Positions 17,549 through 26,381 of a stretch of 64,000 nucleotides of DNA are shown here, in pieces. The notes beneath the pieces were generated by a model. That model saw only the letters and a program-made list of their open reading frames with translations, ran no database searches and was not told the origin of the DNA. Each line of letters opens with the position of its first letter. Position 1 is the first letter of the stretch. Source of the stretch: Virgibacillus sp. NKC19-16 (lineage in GTDB: Bacteria; Bacillota; Bacilli; Bacillales; Amphibacillaceae); assembly GCF_021560035.1 (NCBI RefSeq), contig NZ_CP074373.1:554001-618000 (forward strand), written 5' to 3'. The position numbers were made by a program, and so were the translations under genes.

Positions 17549-18559
17549 ATGCTGAACGTAGCTGTTATAGGTCTTGGAGATATATCTAAAATTCATCTTC
17601 CTGTTATTGAGAATAATCCGGATGCCCGATTAGTGGCGGTATGTGATAGTGATGAATCATTAAAAAACACTGCACCTGAAGCAACTTTTTACACCGATTA
17701 TCAGGACATGCTGGAGAATGAAGCATTGGATTGTGTCCATGTTTGTTTGCCACATCACCTACATTATCCTGTGACAAAAGCTTGTGTTGAAAAGGGTGTA
17801 CATGTCCTTCAGGAAAAGCCATTGGCGAGGAACGCAGAAGAGGGCATGGCTTTAGTAGAATTGGAAGAAAAATACCCGGACGTGAAAATAGGTGTTGCTT
17901 TTCAAAACCGCCTCAATGAGACCTTCGAAAAACTGATGGAAATACTTGAAAGCGGAGAGTATGGGAAGGTTACTGGCTTGAAAGGCCTGGTAACCTGGTT
18001 TAGACCGAAAGCTTATTATGATGTGAAACCATGGCGGGGGCAAATGAGGTGTTCCGGCGGTGGCGTCATGATTAATCAGGCCATTCATACCTTGGATTTA
18101 ATGCAGCTTGTCGGCGGGGAAATTGAAACGATAAGAGGAACCGTTGATAATTTATTTGATTATGGGTATGAAGTAGAAGATACGGCTGTGGCCAATATTC
18201 AATTCAAAAGTGGTGCTACAGGTTTATTTTTTGCCACAAATACAAATGCGGCAAATTCCAGCGTGGAGTTTCAGGTTCTTTTGGAAAAAGGGAAATTAAC
18301 GATTAAAGATAGTATCTTAACGAAGAAGAATGAAGAGGGTAAGAAGGAAAAGGTTATTGAAGATGCGAAGTTGCCTGGCGCGAAATTTTATTATGGGGCA
18401 AGCCATTCGAAATTAATTAATCAATTTTATGATTGTATCGAAAATGACACCCGGGATTATATCCATGCGAAAGACGCACAAATATCGATGGAAATGATTA
18501 GCGCAATTCGTAGGTCATCTGAAATTAAAAAAGAAATAAAGATGGAGGTATACCAATGA
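17549..18559 (+). CDS. Gfo/Idh/MocA-family oxidoreductase 2
   Basis: A 336-residue dehydrogenase with the Rossmann motif VAVIGLGDISKIH, CDSDESLK, the signature QEKPLARN (Lys in the EKP motif) and the substrate-domain His in GGGVMINQAIHTLDLMQL. It shares the WFRPKAYYD...WRG pattern with the upstream gene, suggesting related substrates such as opposite redox steps on the same sugar. Its stop overlaps the start of the isomerase gene by 4 bp (ATGA), so translation is coupled. Start ATG 17549 lies behind AAAAAGGGGGCG. Confidence 0.85.
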   Translation: MLNVAVIGLGDISKIHLPVIENNPDARLVAVCDSDESLKNTAPEATFYTDYQDMLENEALDCVHVCLPHHLHYPVTKACVEKGVHVLQEKPLARNAEEGMALVELEEKYPDVKIGVAFQNRLNETFEKLMEILESGEYGKVTGLKGLVTWFRPKAYYDVKPWRGQMRCSGGGVMINQAIHTLDLMQLVGGEIETIRGTVDNLFDYGYEVEDTAVANIQFKSGATGLFFATNTNAANSSVEFQVLLEKGKLTIKDSILTKKNEEGKKEKVIEDAKLPGAKFYYGASHSKLINQFYDCIENDTRDYIHAKDAQISMEMISAIRRSSEIKKEIKMEVYQ

Positions 18560-19416
18560 GACAAGGCAAAATCGGCGTACAGATGATGATGTTGAAAGGG
18601 AAAGTGGAAGAGCTCGGCGCCTATGAAACAATGAAACAATTGAACAAGCTTGGCTTTGGTGCTGTGGAAGTTTCGCAAATTCCAATGACAGAAGACAATG
18701 TAGCAGAATTAAAACGGGCGAGTGAAGATTTTAATATTAAGATCGCAGCAATGTCTTCCCCTTTAGAGCCAATGTTACCTGGTGCTCCCGGAGAAACACT
18801 AACAGACGATTTTGATAAGATTGTTAATGATTGTAAAACACTAGATTGCAATTTCCTTCGTATTGGGATGCTTCCATTAAACATTATGGGCAACAAGGAT
18901 CAGATAATGGAATTTATCAAGCGAGCGGAAGCAATGGCAGCGCGCTTAGCAGAGCATGGAATCGAATTGTATTACCATACACACCATATCGAATTCCAAA
19001 AATACGACGGCGAATATTTACTTGACCTGATGAAAAATAATACGTCCAAGCTTGGCTTTGAATTAGATGTCCATTGGATTCAAAGGGCTGGCGAAGAACC
19101 TGTACAAATTATTAAAAACTATAAAGACAGAGTCTCCCTATTACATTTGAAAGATTATCGTATTGGTGAATTGGATATTCAAGAGGAAGATCTTCAAGAT
19201 ATGGGCAAATTTTTCGGTAAATTTACCGATCTGATTGAATTTGCGGAAATAGGCGAAGGAAATATTGATATGAATGCGGTAATTGACGCTGGCCTTGAAA
19301 GCGGCGCTCAGTATTTCTTAATCGAGCAGGATGATACGTACGGACGGGATCCGTTTGACTCTCTGAAAATATCTGCGGAGAACTTGAGAAAACTCGGATA
19401 TGCGGACTGGTTCTAG
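18556..19416 (+). CDS. TIM-barrel sugar isomerase/epimerase (AP endonuclease 2 superfamily)
   Basis: A 286-residue xylose-isomerase-like TIM barrel. Candidate metal ligands and catalytic residues lie in IELYYHTHHIEF, LGFELDVHWIQRAG, LLHLKDYRIG and EFAEIGEGNIDM, the usual strand-end positions of the IolE/IolI/DTE superfamily. It is encoded between Gfo/Idh/MocA genes and coupled to the upstream one by an ATGA overlap. Members in such contexts isomerise keto-sugars or act as lyases on 3-keto-glycosides. The exact reaction cannot be assigned from sequence. Confidence 0.82.
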   Translation: MRQGKIGVQMMMLKGKVEELGAYETMKQLNKLGFGAVEVSQIPMTEDNVAELKRASEDFNIKIAAMSSPLEPMLPGAPGETLTDDFDKIVNDCKTLDCNFLRIGMLPLNIMGNKDQIMEFIKRAEAMAARLAEHGIELYYHTHHIEFQKYDGEYLLDLMKNNTSKLGFELDVHWIQRAGEEPVQIIKNYKDRVSLLHLKDYRIGELDIQEEDLQDMGKFFGKFTDLIEFAEIGEGNIDMNAVIDAGLESGAQYFLIEQDDTYGRDPFDSLKISAENLRKLGYADWF

Positions 19417-19437
19417 AATGTTACAAGGAGTGATGAT

Positions 19438-20508
19438 ATGAGTAAAGACGGCATGAATTATGCGCCAAAAGGCAAGCCCAATCCGGTTGTTAAAGAAGGA
19501 GAATTTCAGGTTGCAGCAGCTGCACTTGATCATGGCCATATAAACGGCATGTGTAATGGATTAGTAGAAGCAGGTGCCACATTAAAATGGGTATATGATC
19601 CGGACCAGGAAAAGGTGAATGATTTTGTTGAACAATTTCCTGGAGTTGAAGTGGCAGACTCCCTCGAGCAAATTTTAAATGATGAATCTATCAAGCTAGT
19701 AGCAGCGGCAGCTATTCCATCAGAAAGAAGTGCGCTTGGCAATAAGGTGATGGAAGCGGGAAAAGATTATTTCACGGATAAAACTCCTTTTACAACCAAA
19801 GCACAACTGGAAGAAACGAAACGTGTCGTGGAGCGAACCGGCCAAAAATATATGGTGTATTTCAGTGAGCGCCTCCATGTCGAGGGTGCTGTATTCGCAG
19901 GTGACTTAATCAAAGATGGAGCAATTGGAAAAGTTATTCAGGTGACTGGCTTTGGGCCGCATCGTCTGAATGCGCCAAGTCGTCCGGATTGGTTCTTTAA
20001 TAAAGAACAATATGGTGGTATTCTATGTGATATCGGGAGTCATCAAATTGAGCAGTTCCTCTATTATGCAGGCTGTGAGGATGCGGAAATTCTGCATAGT
20101 AAAGTAGGTAATTATAATAATCCCGATCACCCGGAACTGGAGGATTATGGTGATGCGACATTAGTTGGTGATAATGGGGCAACACAAATTTTCAAAGTAG
20201 ATTGGTTCACACCGGATGGATTGAGCACATGGGGTGATGGACGTACCTTTATTACTGGAACAGAAGGAACGATTGAAATTCGTAAATACGTGGACGTGGC
20301 GCGCGAGGAATCAGGCGACCATCTTTATCTAGTGAACAAGGACGGGGAAAGGCATTACGCACTATCAGGTGAGGTAGGCTTTCCATTCTTCGGAGCATTT
20401 ATCAAAGATTGTATGAATCGTACCGAAAATGCAATGACGCAGGAGCATGCCTTTAAAGCTGCGGAATTGTGCTTGGAGGCGCAGGAGCAAGCTGTTGTTG
20501 TGACTTAA
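19438..20508 (+). CDS. Gfo/Idh/MocA-family oxidoreductase 3 (divergent DKTP motif)
   Basis: A 356-residue member of a different branch. The usual EKP signature is replaced by FTDKTPFTTK, which still provides a lysine at the catalytic position. The substrate domain has MVYFSERLHVEGAVFAG and GGILCDIGSHQIEQFLYYAG. It lacks the usual N-terminal GxGxxG start; instead it begins VAAAALDHGHINGMCNGL, a variant nucleotide-binding loop. It closes the four-gene operon, 21 bp after the isomerase, and is followed by a terminator. Substrate unknown. Confidence 0.82.
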   Translation: MSKDGMNYAPKGKPNPVVKEGEFQVAAAALDHGHINGMCNGLVEAGATLKWVYDPDQEKVNDFVEQFPGVEVADSLEQILNDESIKLVAAAAIPSERSALGNKVMEAGKDYFTDKTPFTTKAQLEETKRVVERTGQKYMVYFSERLHVEGAVFAGDLIKDGAIGKVIQVTGFGPHRLNAPSRPDWFFNKEQYGGILCDIGSHQIEQFLYYAGCEDAEILHSKVGNYNNPDHPELEDYGDATLVGDNGATQIFKVDWFTPDGLSTWGDGRTFITGTEGTIEIRKYVDVAREESGDHLYLVNKDGERHYALSGEVGFPFFGAFIKDCMNRTENAMTQEHAFKAAELCLEAQEQAVVVT

Positions 20509-20563
20509 GGTTGTAACAATAAGGTTTAGATTACTTACAGATATTTAAATTTGTAATGTGGTT

Positions 20564-20604
20564 GAGCATTGAATTGCAAAGCAATTTGATGCTCTTCTTT
20601 TTTA
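20564..20604 (+). terminator. Terminator of the oxidoreductase/isomerase operon
   Basis: GAGCATTGAATTGC, AAA loop, GCAATTTGATGCTC, then TTCTTTTTT. The 14-bp stem has one mismatch. Confidence 0.88.
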
Positions 20605-20654
20605 AAAAGCTAGTGATGTTATTCCATGTACCATGCTTCGAAACTAATCATTGA

Positions 20655-20688
20655 AAAAAGGACCGGGCGGGGTGTGCCCGGTTTTGCT
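20655..20688 (-). terminator. Terminator of the GntR gene
   Basis: AAAAAAGGACCGGGC, loop, GCCCGGTTTT. On the minus strand the stem is followed by TTTTTT, 12 bp after the GntR stop. It may also back up the plus-strand terminator. Confidence 0.75.
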
Positions 20689-20699
20689 TATATCCTAAA

Positions 20700-21365
20700 C
20701 TATAAATACAGTTCACTCCATCGTAATTTAGCTTCTTCCTTTAGGCTGTTAATATGTTCTGTTATTACATTTGAAAAAGCAGAAAAATCACGTTCCCTCA
20801 TTGCTTCGTATAAACGCCAGTGGTCTGTATGTCTTTTCGTTGTGCTTTCAAGCGAGGTAGAGTGGACGATACGGGACAAGGACACATGGGTGTTTAACGA
20901 GGAAAATAGTTCTTTTATTTTATTATTTCCTGTCCATTCTATTAAAGTCATGTGAAATTGCCGATCTATCTTATTATAGGTCTCAAAAGGAAAGGGAGTA
21001 GCTTCGAGGAGTGAATCCATCTCCTGGATGATTTGTCCCCAATTTTCCACTTTATTTGCTGGAATAGTTTGAATCACTTGCTTGGCAGCCCATAATTCAA
21101 TCATTAATCGAGCATCAAGCACCTCAATAAATTCAGTAAAATTTAGTTCTGTTACGTAAGTACCTTTACGAGGGATGATCTCTAGTAATCCATCATAGAC
21201 AAGTTGATTGATTGCATCTTTTACAGGAGAGCGGCTTACACCAAATCCATCTGCTAACTTATGAATATCTAACTTATCACCAGGTCTATGCTCTCCAGCA
21301 ATTATTTTACTACGTAGTACATCGTATACCTGACTAGTCAAAAGAGAAGTTTCGATTTTCGTCAT
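20700..21365 (-). CDS. GntR/FadR-family (FCD) transcriptional regulator
   Basis: A 221-residue regulator starting at ATG 21365 (ribosome site AAGGGGGAT). The N-terminal winged helix includes GDKLDIHKLADGFGVSRSPVKDAI. The C-terminal FCD effector domain has the metal/ligand residues in EVLDARLMIE, KIDRQFHMTLIEWTGN and VITEHI. FCD regulators often sense sugar acids such as gluconate or galacturonate. It is divergent from an alcohol dehydrogenase and GntP permease, with a 28-bp palindrome between them, so those genes are its likely targets. Confidence 0.88.
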   Translation of the reverse strand: MTKIETSLLTSQVYDVLRSKIIAGEHRPGDKLDIHKLADGFGVSRSPVKDAINQLVYDGLLEIIPRKGTYVTELNFTEFIEVLDARLMIELWAAKQVIQTIPANKVENWGQIIQEMDSLLEATPFPFETYNKIDRQFHMTLIEWTGNNKIKELFSSLNTHVSLSRIVHSTSLESTTKRHTDHWRLYEAMRERDFSAFSNVITEHINSLKEEAKLRWSELYL

Positions 21366-21479
21366 GATTTTATCCCCCTTCATCAATTTTAATACGTTGT
21401 TCCCGCTCAGATAACTCTATCAATACCAATTATTATATATTGTTTTATAAAAAAAGAAAATGCATCTTACTTAAAGCTG

Positions 21480-21510
21480 TTGACATCCTATTAATAAATA
21501 TTGTACTCTA
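21480..21510 (+). promoter_or_regulatory. Probable promoter of the dehydrogenase-gntP unit
   Basis: A consensus -35 TTGACA spans 21480-21485. The -10 is less clear; TACTCT (about 21505) with a 19-bp spacer is the best candidate. The operator palindrome begins 13 bp further on. Confidence 0.45.
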
Positions 21511-21522
21511 TTTAGTGTGATA

Positions 21523-21550
21523 TGTGAAATGTCACATGTTACATTTCACA
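21523..21550. promoter_or_regulatory. 28-bp palindromic operator for the GntR-family regulator
   Basis: TGTGAAATGT, 8 central bases, ACATTTCACA. Twenty-six of 28 positions are symmetric. It lies between the divergent gntR and dehydrogenase genes, just past the TTGACA promoter. Its position and length suit an FCD regulator dimer of dimers. Confidence 0.7.
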
Positions 21551-21738
21551 TTTAAAGAAAGCGATTTCGATAATATTATCCGTTTATTAAATGTCGCTTT
21601 GGACAGGGAGTACCAACGATAGAAGTCTTAATAATACAAGACAAGGAATGAGAGCCAATAATTTTTTTTACGAATAATTTCTTTGTTATGAATGAAAGGG
21701 ATTACAGATTCTATTAAAACGTAGGGGGTATAAATAAG

Positions 21739-22758
21739 ATGAAAGCAGCTTGTATTCCAAAAGCAAATACGATTGAATTATTAGATGTCCAAGAACCAAC
21801 TATAAATCAGGAAAACGAGGTAAAAGTAAAAATCAAAAGGGTTGGTATCTGTGGGTCAGATATGCATATTTATCATGGCACCAATCCGCTTGCAACCTAT
21901 CCTAGAATCGTTGGACATGAAGTAACAGGAGAGATAGTGGAAACAGGTAAGGATGTAACTGGTGTGACAGTTGGTGATCATGTAGTAATTGAGCCTATCA
22001 CCTTTTGCGGCAAATGCTATGCATGTAAAAATGGCAGTCCGAATGTATGTAAAGAAGTTTCCGTGTTTGGTGTACATGAAGATGGAGGAATGAGAGAGTT
22101 TGTTACTCTCCCAGAAATACAAGTGCATCAAGTAGATTCTGAGATTGAGTGGGATGAAGCAGTAATGGCTGAACCTTATACCATTGGTGCCCAAGCTACG
22201 TGGAGAGGTAATGTTAAGGAAGGACAAACAGTCTTTATCCAAGGTGCTGGTCCAATTGGTATAACTGTATTAAAAATGGCTAAATTACGCAGTGCGACTG
22301 TCATTATTTCAGATTTTACAAATGAACGCCTGGCGTTTGCAAAAGAAAATGGCGCTGATTATACAATCAATCCAAAAGAGGTTGATGCTGTGACGACAAT
22401 CAATGAAATAACAAATGATGAGGGTGCGAACGTTGTCATCGATGCAGTAGGAGCTCCTCAAACATTTGAATTGGCTGTTGAAGCTGCATCGCCAGCAGGT
22501 AATGTCGTAACACTTGGATTTAACGAAACGCCATCATCCATTGCCATGATGCATATTACGAAAAAGGAATTAACCATAACTGGATCAAGACTTCAAACCA
22601 ATCAATTTGGAAAAGTTGTTGAACTGATAAACACAAAACAATTAACACATAATGGTCTAGTGACGCATCGGTTCCATATTAACAACCTGAAAGAAGCATT
22701 CGAGTTTATTGAGAAAAACCCGGATAAAGTAAGAAAAGCAGTTATTGAATTTGAATAA
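21739..22758 (+). CDS. Zinc-dependent sugar-acid dehydrogenase (L-gulonate/L-galactonate/L-idonate 5-dehydrogenase-like)
   Basis: A 339-residue medium-chain dehydrogenase. It has the catalytic zinc ligands in [12 protein letters not shown] and [10 protein letters not shown], the four structural-zinc cysteines in [15 protein letters not shown], and the NAD-binding loop [11 protein letters not shown]. The closest families are RspB/LgoD-type enzymes that oxidise L-gulonate or L-galactonate at C5 to fructuronate or tagaturonate. The following GntP-type permease and the GntR regulator support a sugar-acid substrate. If it makes fructuronate, it feeds the uxuB-larA-gntK route encoded at 29578 (inference). 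The start has ribosome site GTAGGGGGTAT. Confidence 0.8.
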   Translation: MKAACIPKANTIELLDVQEPTINQENEVKVKIKRVGICGSDMHIYHGTNPLATYPRIVGHEVTGEIVETGKDVTGVTVGDHVVIEPITFCGKCYACKNGSPNVCKEVSVFGVHEDGGMREFVTLPEIQVHQVDSEIEWDEAVMAEPYTIGAQATWRGNVKEGQTVFIQGAGPIGITVLKMAKLRSATVIISDFTNERLAFAKENGADYTINPKEVDAVTTINEITNDEGANVVIDAVGAPQTFELAVEAASPAGNVVTLGFNETPSSIAMMHITKKELTITGSRLQTNQFGKVVELINTKQLTHNGLVTHRFHINNLKEAFEFIEKNPDKVRKAVIEFE

Positions 22759-22890
22759 GGTTTTGATCAGGGCATTAATAGCGTTAGGGTTACAGATTAG
22801 AGGAAAATCGTAATCACAAAAACAATATTAAATCAATAGTAACCGCTATCAATATGAAAAATAATATCTTTATATAAAGGGGAGAGAAAG

Positions 22891-24243
22891 ATGCCATTAC
22901 TAATCGTCGCGCTCGGCGTTGTCTTATTACTAGTTTTAATAATGAAATTCAAAGTAAACACGTTCATTTCATTAGTTGTTGTTTCATTTGCCCTTGCATT
23001 GGCATTGGGCATGCCGATAAATGAAATTGTTGCCTCCATTGAATATGGTTTGGGCGATACGTTAGGTGGAATTGCATTAGTCTTTGGACTTGGTGCTATT
23101 TTAGGCAAATTAGTCGCCGATGCCGGGGGAGCCCAGCGTATTGCCATGACGTTGATTCATAAATTCGGAGAAAAACGCATTCAGTGGGCGGTTGTTGCTG
23201 GTGGTTTCATTCTAGGGATTGCACTATTTTTCGAAGTTGGGCTCGTATTATTAATCCCGATTGCTTATCAAATTGCTAAACAACTAAAAGTCCAGTTTTT
23301 CTGGTTAGGATTACCAATGACTACTGCTTTATCGGTAACCCATGCGTTCTTGCCTCCATCTCCAGGTATTACCGTTATTGCTCAGCAATATGGTGCCAAT
23401 GTGGGGTTGGTATTAGTATATGGAATTATCATTGGAATTCCAACAGTAATTATAGCAGGGCCATTATTTACGAGATTTGCACAAAAAATGGTTCCATCTG
23501 CATTTGAAAGAGAACCATCCGGCAGTATGGCCTCTATTGGGGAAGCAAAAGAATTTAAATTGGAAGATACTCCTGGTTTTGGGGTTAGTTTATTCACATC
23601 TTTATTTCCTGTAATTTTGATGGGGATTTCTACAATTATTTCGGTAATAAAAGACTCCATGGGAATTTCGGATAACGTATTCTTTGATATTGTTGCAATG
23701 CTAGGTGCTCCAACAACCGTTATGCTGCTATCTGTTTTACTTGCTATATATACCATGGGAGTAGCAAGAAAGATACCAATGAGCCAGCTTATGAAATCAG
23801 CGGAAAATTCTGTTGCTGCCATCGGTATGATGTTACTGATCCTAGGTGCAGGTGGTGCATTAAAACAAGTATTAATTGATGGTGGAGTAGGAGATTATGT
23901 TGCGCAGATCTTTGAAGGAAGTACCATTTCTCCAATACTATTAGCTTGGTTGATAGCTGCTTTGCTAAGAATTGCACAAGGGTCTGCAACTGTAGCTGCT
24001 CTAACAACAGCTGGGTTAGTAATCCCAATGATGCAGGGTTCAGATGTTAGCCTTGAACTAATGGTGCTTGCAACAGGTGCAGGAAGTATTATTGCTTCTC
24101 ACGTAAATGATACTGGATTCTGGATTGTTAAAGAATCCTTTGGCTTAACAATGAAAGAAACATTTGCAACGTGGACAGTGCTGGAAACAATTATTTCCGT
24201 ATGTGGACTTGTGTTTGTTCTGTTCTTAAGCTTGTTTATTTAG
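22891..24243 (+). CDS. GntP-family gluconate/sugar-acid:H+ symporter
   Basis: A 450-residue membrane protein with about 12-14 helices and typical GntP segments: GLGDTLGGIALVFGLGAILGKL near the N-terminus (TLG-rich), AVVAGFILG-like helices, HAFLPPSPGITVIAQQYGAN, RIAQGSATVAALTTAGL and SHVNDTGFWIVKESFGLTMK near the C-terminus. GntP proteins import gluconate, idonate, fructuronate or glycerate with protons. It follows the alcohol dehydrogenase by 132 bp on the same strand. The substrate is presumably the same sugar acid. Confidence 0.88.
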   Translation: MPLLIVALGVVLLLVLIMKFKVNTFISLVVVSFALALALGMPINEIVASIEYGLGDTLGGIALVFGLGAILGKLVADAGGAQRIAMTLIHKFGEKRIQWAVVAGGFILGIALFFEVGLVLLIPIAYQIAKQLKVQFFWLGLPMTTALSVTHAFLPPSPGITVIAQQYGANVGLVLVYGIIIGIPTVIIAGPLFTRFAQKMVPSAFEREPSGSMASIGEAKEFKLEDTPGFGVSLFTSLFPVILMGISTIISVIKDSMGISDNVFFDIVAMLGAPTTVMLLSVLLAIYTMGVARKIPMSQLMKSAENSVAAIGMMLLILGAGGALKQVLIDGGVGDYVAQIFEGSTISPILLAWLIAALLRIAQGSATVAALTTAGLVIPMMQGSDVSLELMVLATGAGSIIASHVNDTGFWIVKESFGLTMKETFATWTVLETIISVCGLVFVLFLSLFI

Positions 24244-24261
24244 AATGATAGATTGAGATTA

Positions 24262-24302
24262 GAACCATCGAATAGTGATTAGCGCTGTTCGGTGGTTTTC
24301 GT
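24262..24302 (+). terminator. Terminator-like hairpin after gntP
   Basis: AACCATCGAA, 15-base loop, TTCGGTGGTTTTCGTTG. It is 20 bp after the stop, with a modest stem and a short T run. The remaining bases up to 24537 contain no recognisable gene. Confidence 0.6.
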
Positions 24303-24537
24303 TGTACACAATTGTAAAAATCTCTCATGGGTCTAATAGGAAGGATGAATAGATGGAATAATGCTAAAATATAAATAAAGAGTAATGAAGTGAGAAAAAT
24401 GTTAGAGAATGAAAGTAAATATGCAAAAGATGATTAAGCACACTAAATAAATGAAACGATGCCTCTTACTGTTCATATGGATCAGAAACAGTTATGATAA
24501 ATAATTGTCTTAATAGATAGAAAGAGGTAGGTTTGAA

Positions 24538-24972
24538 TGACATCCCAAACTTATAACAGAAAGACAATTGTGGCCTTGTTATTGGCTGGGGCATTTATTT
24601 CAATTTTAAATCACAATGATTACAGCAATCCCTCCGATTATGGAAGAAATGCATGTTAGTGCCAACACAGCACAGCCCAGTTGGTTAACTACTGTTTTTA
24701 TGCTCGTCAATGGTGTGATGATTCCCGTTACAGCCTTCTTGATTGAACGTTTTACAACACGGCAGCTCTTTATTTCTGCAATGAGCATTTTTGCCTTTGG
24801 AACATTGATAGCCGGGATTGCGCCGAACTTTAGCGTTCTTTTACTTGGCCGAATTATTCAGTCAGCGGGTGCCGGAATTATGATGCCGCTGATGCAAACG
24901 GTCTTTTTATTAATTTATCCGATTCATAAGCGCGGTGCGGCGATGGGGCTCGTTGGCCTGGTTATCCAATTT
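24538..24972 (+). pseudogene. Truncated and frameshifted MFS drug-efflux transporter (DHA2 type)
   Basis: The N-terminus starts at ATG 24538 (YNRKTIVALLLAGAFISILN). The frame then breaks within a few bases, where several residues before MITAIPPIMEEM appear lost. The following frame gives four to five helices with WLTTVFMLVNGVMIPVTAF and LLGRIIQSAGAGIMMPLMQT, the LmrB/MdeA-type pattern. After VIQFSG the sequence joins an unrelated reversed HAD gene fragment. Only about 145 of the roughly 470 residues of an intact transporter remain, so it is not functional. Confidence 0.85.
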
Positions 24973-25234
24973 TCCGGTTTTACGTTCAACATCCGCTGTA
25001 ATTGTTCAACAGTCGTGCCTTTATGAACGTTCGCATCGGCTACGTCACTCTCAATCCAGGCTGCTTCAGATGCGACAATATAAGATGACTCGAAAAAGGG
25101 AGATAATTTTTAACAGAGCAAAAACAACGCCTTTTTTTCATTGTTTTTTTTACATCCTGATAAAGTTCCCTGTTAAAATCACCGCTATTATTTAGAAATG
25201 TTCCATCCATATCAGATAGCACTAATTTATTCAT
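24962..25234 (-). pseudogene. Truncated Cof-type HAD hydrolase
   Basis: The start at ATG 25234 gives MNKLVLSDMDGTFLNNSG, the DxDGT nucleophile motif of Cof-type phosphatases. The frame is soon broken. A second frame further along (IVASEAAWIESDVADANVHKG and TTVEQLQRMLNVKPEN) matches the later HKGTAL...LGI.PEE region. The middle of the protein and everything after KPEN are missing, and the end abuts the MFS fragment. Not functional. Confidence 0.8.
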
Positions 25235-25265
25235 GTGATTTACACCTTTAAATTTGAATTGAATG

Positions 25266-25301
25266 TAACGTAGTGCTGCTTTAAATGCCAGCACTACGTT
25301 A
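25266..25301. terminator. Perfect hairpin between two pseudogenes
   Basis: AACGTAGTGCTG, 10-base loop, CAGCACTACGTT. The 12-bp perfect stem follows the GH4 pseudogene stop on the minus strand and is a likely relic terminator, although no long T run follows. Confidence 0.65.
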
Positions 25302-25306
25302 AAGCA

Positions 25307-25990
25307 TTAATTCATTGTAACTTTGTCTTCTTGAAATTGAGGAAGATGCTCTTTATGTGCCTCCATCATTTCATCAACAATTTGTTTTGCAGTTGCGTCA
25401 CTTGGTGTTAGCGGATTAATCGTTAAAGGCAAGTACTGCTTTATTATAATCACCAGTCACAGCTGATTCTGCTGAAATGCGTTCGAATGACTTAATTTGC
25501 TGGACAAGTCCTCTTGTTGCCACTGGTAGATCTCCCATCGCCAACGGTATTGGACCATCTTTTGTAATCACACAACTGATTTCAACGGCTGATTCATGTG
25601 GGATACTTGGGATTGCACCACGATTGATCGTGTTTACCGGTTGAATGTCGCGTTTGTCGTTGTAGATAGATGTAATCAAACGAACCGCTGCATCGGAATA
25701 ATATGCGCCGCCCCGCTCTTCCAATTGAGGTGGTTTAATGTTGAGATTCGGATCTTTATAAAGCTCAAACAAATCATTTTCCAATTGTTGAACGACTTCA
25801 GCACGCGTACCTTCTGTCTTGGAACTTTCAATCGTCTTATCCAACATTTCCTTCGACTTGTAGTAATACATATGGTATGGACAAGTCAAAGCATTTAACG
25901 ATTGAATAAATTCAGGTTCCCAGCCCATTCCTTCTATAAAATATCTGATATAGACATCCCATATTATGTAACAGAGGAGTGGTTTGAAAA
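25307..25990 (-). pseudogene. Truncated, frameshifted GH4 6-phospho-glycosidase (LicH/CelF-like)
   Basis: About 225 residues of the C-terminal two thirds of a family-4 glycosidase remain. EGMGWEPEFIQSLNALTCPYHMYYY opens the remnant, ERGGAYYSDAAVRLITSIYND is the GH4 signature region, and PHESAVEISCVITKDGPIPLAMG and VTGDYNKAVLAFND follow. A frameshift near 25433 moves the end (INPLTPSDATAKQIVDEMM, then EAHKEHLPQF) into another frame. The NAD-binding N-terminus is absent. GH4 enzymes hydrolyse 6-phospho-glucosides using NAD and Mn. Not functional. Confidence 0.85.
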
Positions 25991-26066
25991 CGCAAATATT
26001 ACGACACAAGTACCTGTGATTTATATTCTGGAAGCACTGGCCCGTGAAATATATAAGCTTGGGTGA
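25938..26066 (+). pseudogene. Orphan C-terminal coding fragment of unknown family
   Basis: A plus-strand frame reads ISDIDIPYYVTEEWFENANI followed by TTQVPVIYILEALAREIYKL and a stop at 26064-26066. It looks like a genuine protein end, with amphipathic helix character, but has no start or ribosome site and meets the GH4 fragment at its upstream edge. I do not recognise the family. Confidence 0.35.
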
Positions 26067-26137
26067 ATAAGAGGCTGAGCTAGCTATAGAGCCCGAAAAT
26101 ACCCTTTATTGAAAACATTATCTTTATATCATTTAAA

Positions 26138-26178
26138 TAAAAAGGTGGATGTCTGCATAAGTGGACATCCACTTTTGT
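26138..26178 (+). terminator. Terminator-like hairpin
   Basis: AAAGGTGGATGTC, loop TGCATAAGTG, GACATCCACTTTTG. The stem is perfect over 9 bp. The loop contains GCATAAGTG, as in the repeat elements at 1313 and 33205. The bases up to the AbrB-type gene hold no other recognisable feature. Confidence 0.65.
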
Positions 26179-26381
26179 GCAAGAGAAAGCGCATTAGACT
26201 AATTTATTGTCGGCTCTCTAACTCATAAGGTTTCCAAAAAGATCTAGAATAAATTGATTACCATGGAGGAATTCTGTTGTCTGATTATTATCTAACAGAG
26301 TGGATGGATAAATAAATATGAATATGCTAAGATATAGGTAAGGAAATAATGAAGTAAGGAATACATGAAAGGATGAAAGAA

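Noticed and set aside
20626-20955. 109-residue plus-strand ORF overlapping the GntR gene end
   Set aside because: Antisense to the FCD domain, and it crosses the GntR terminator.
25416-26009. Intact 197-residue GH4-like gene
   Set aside because: It lacks the NAD-binding N-terminus and its true C-terminus is in another frame, so it is listed as a pseudogene.
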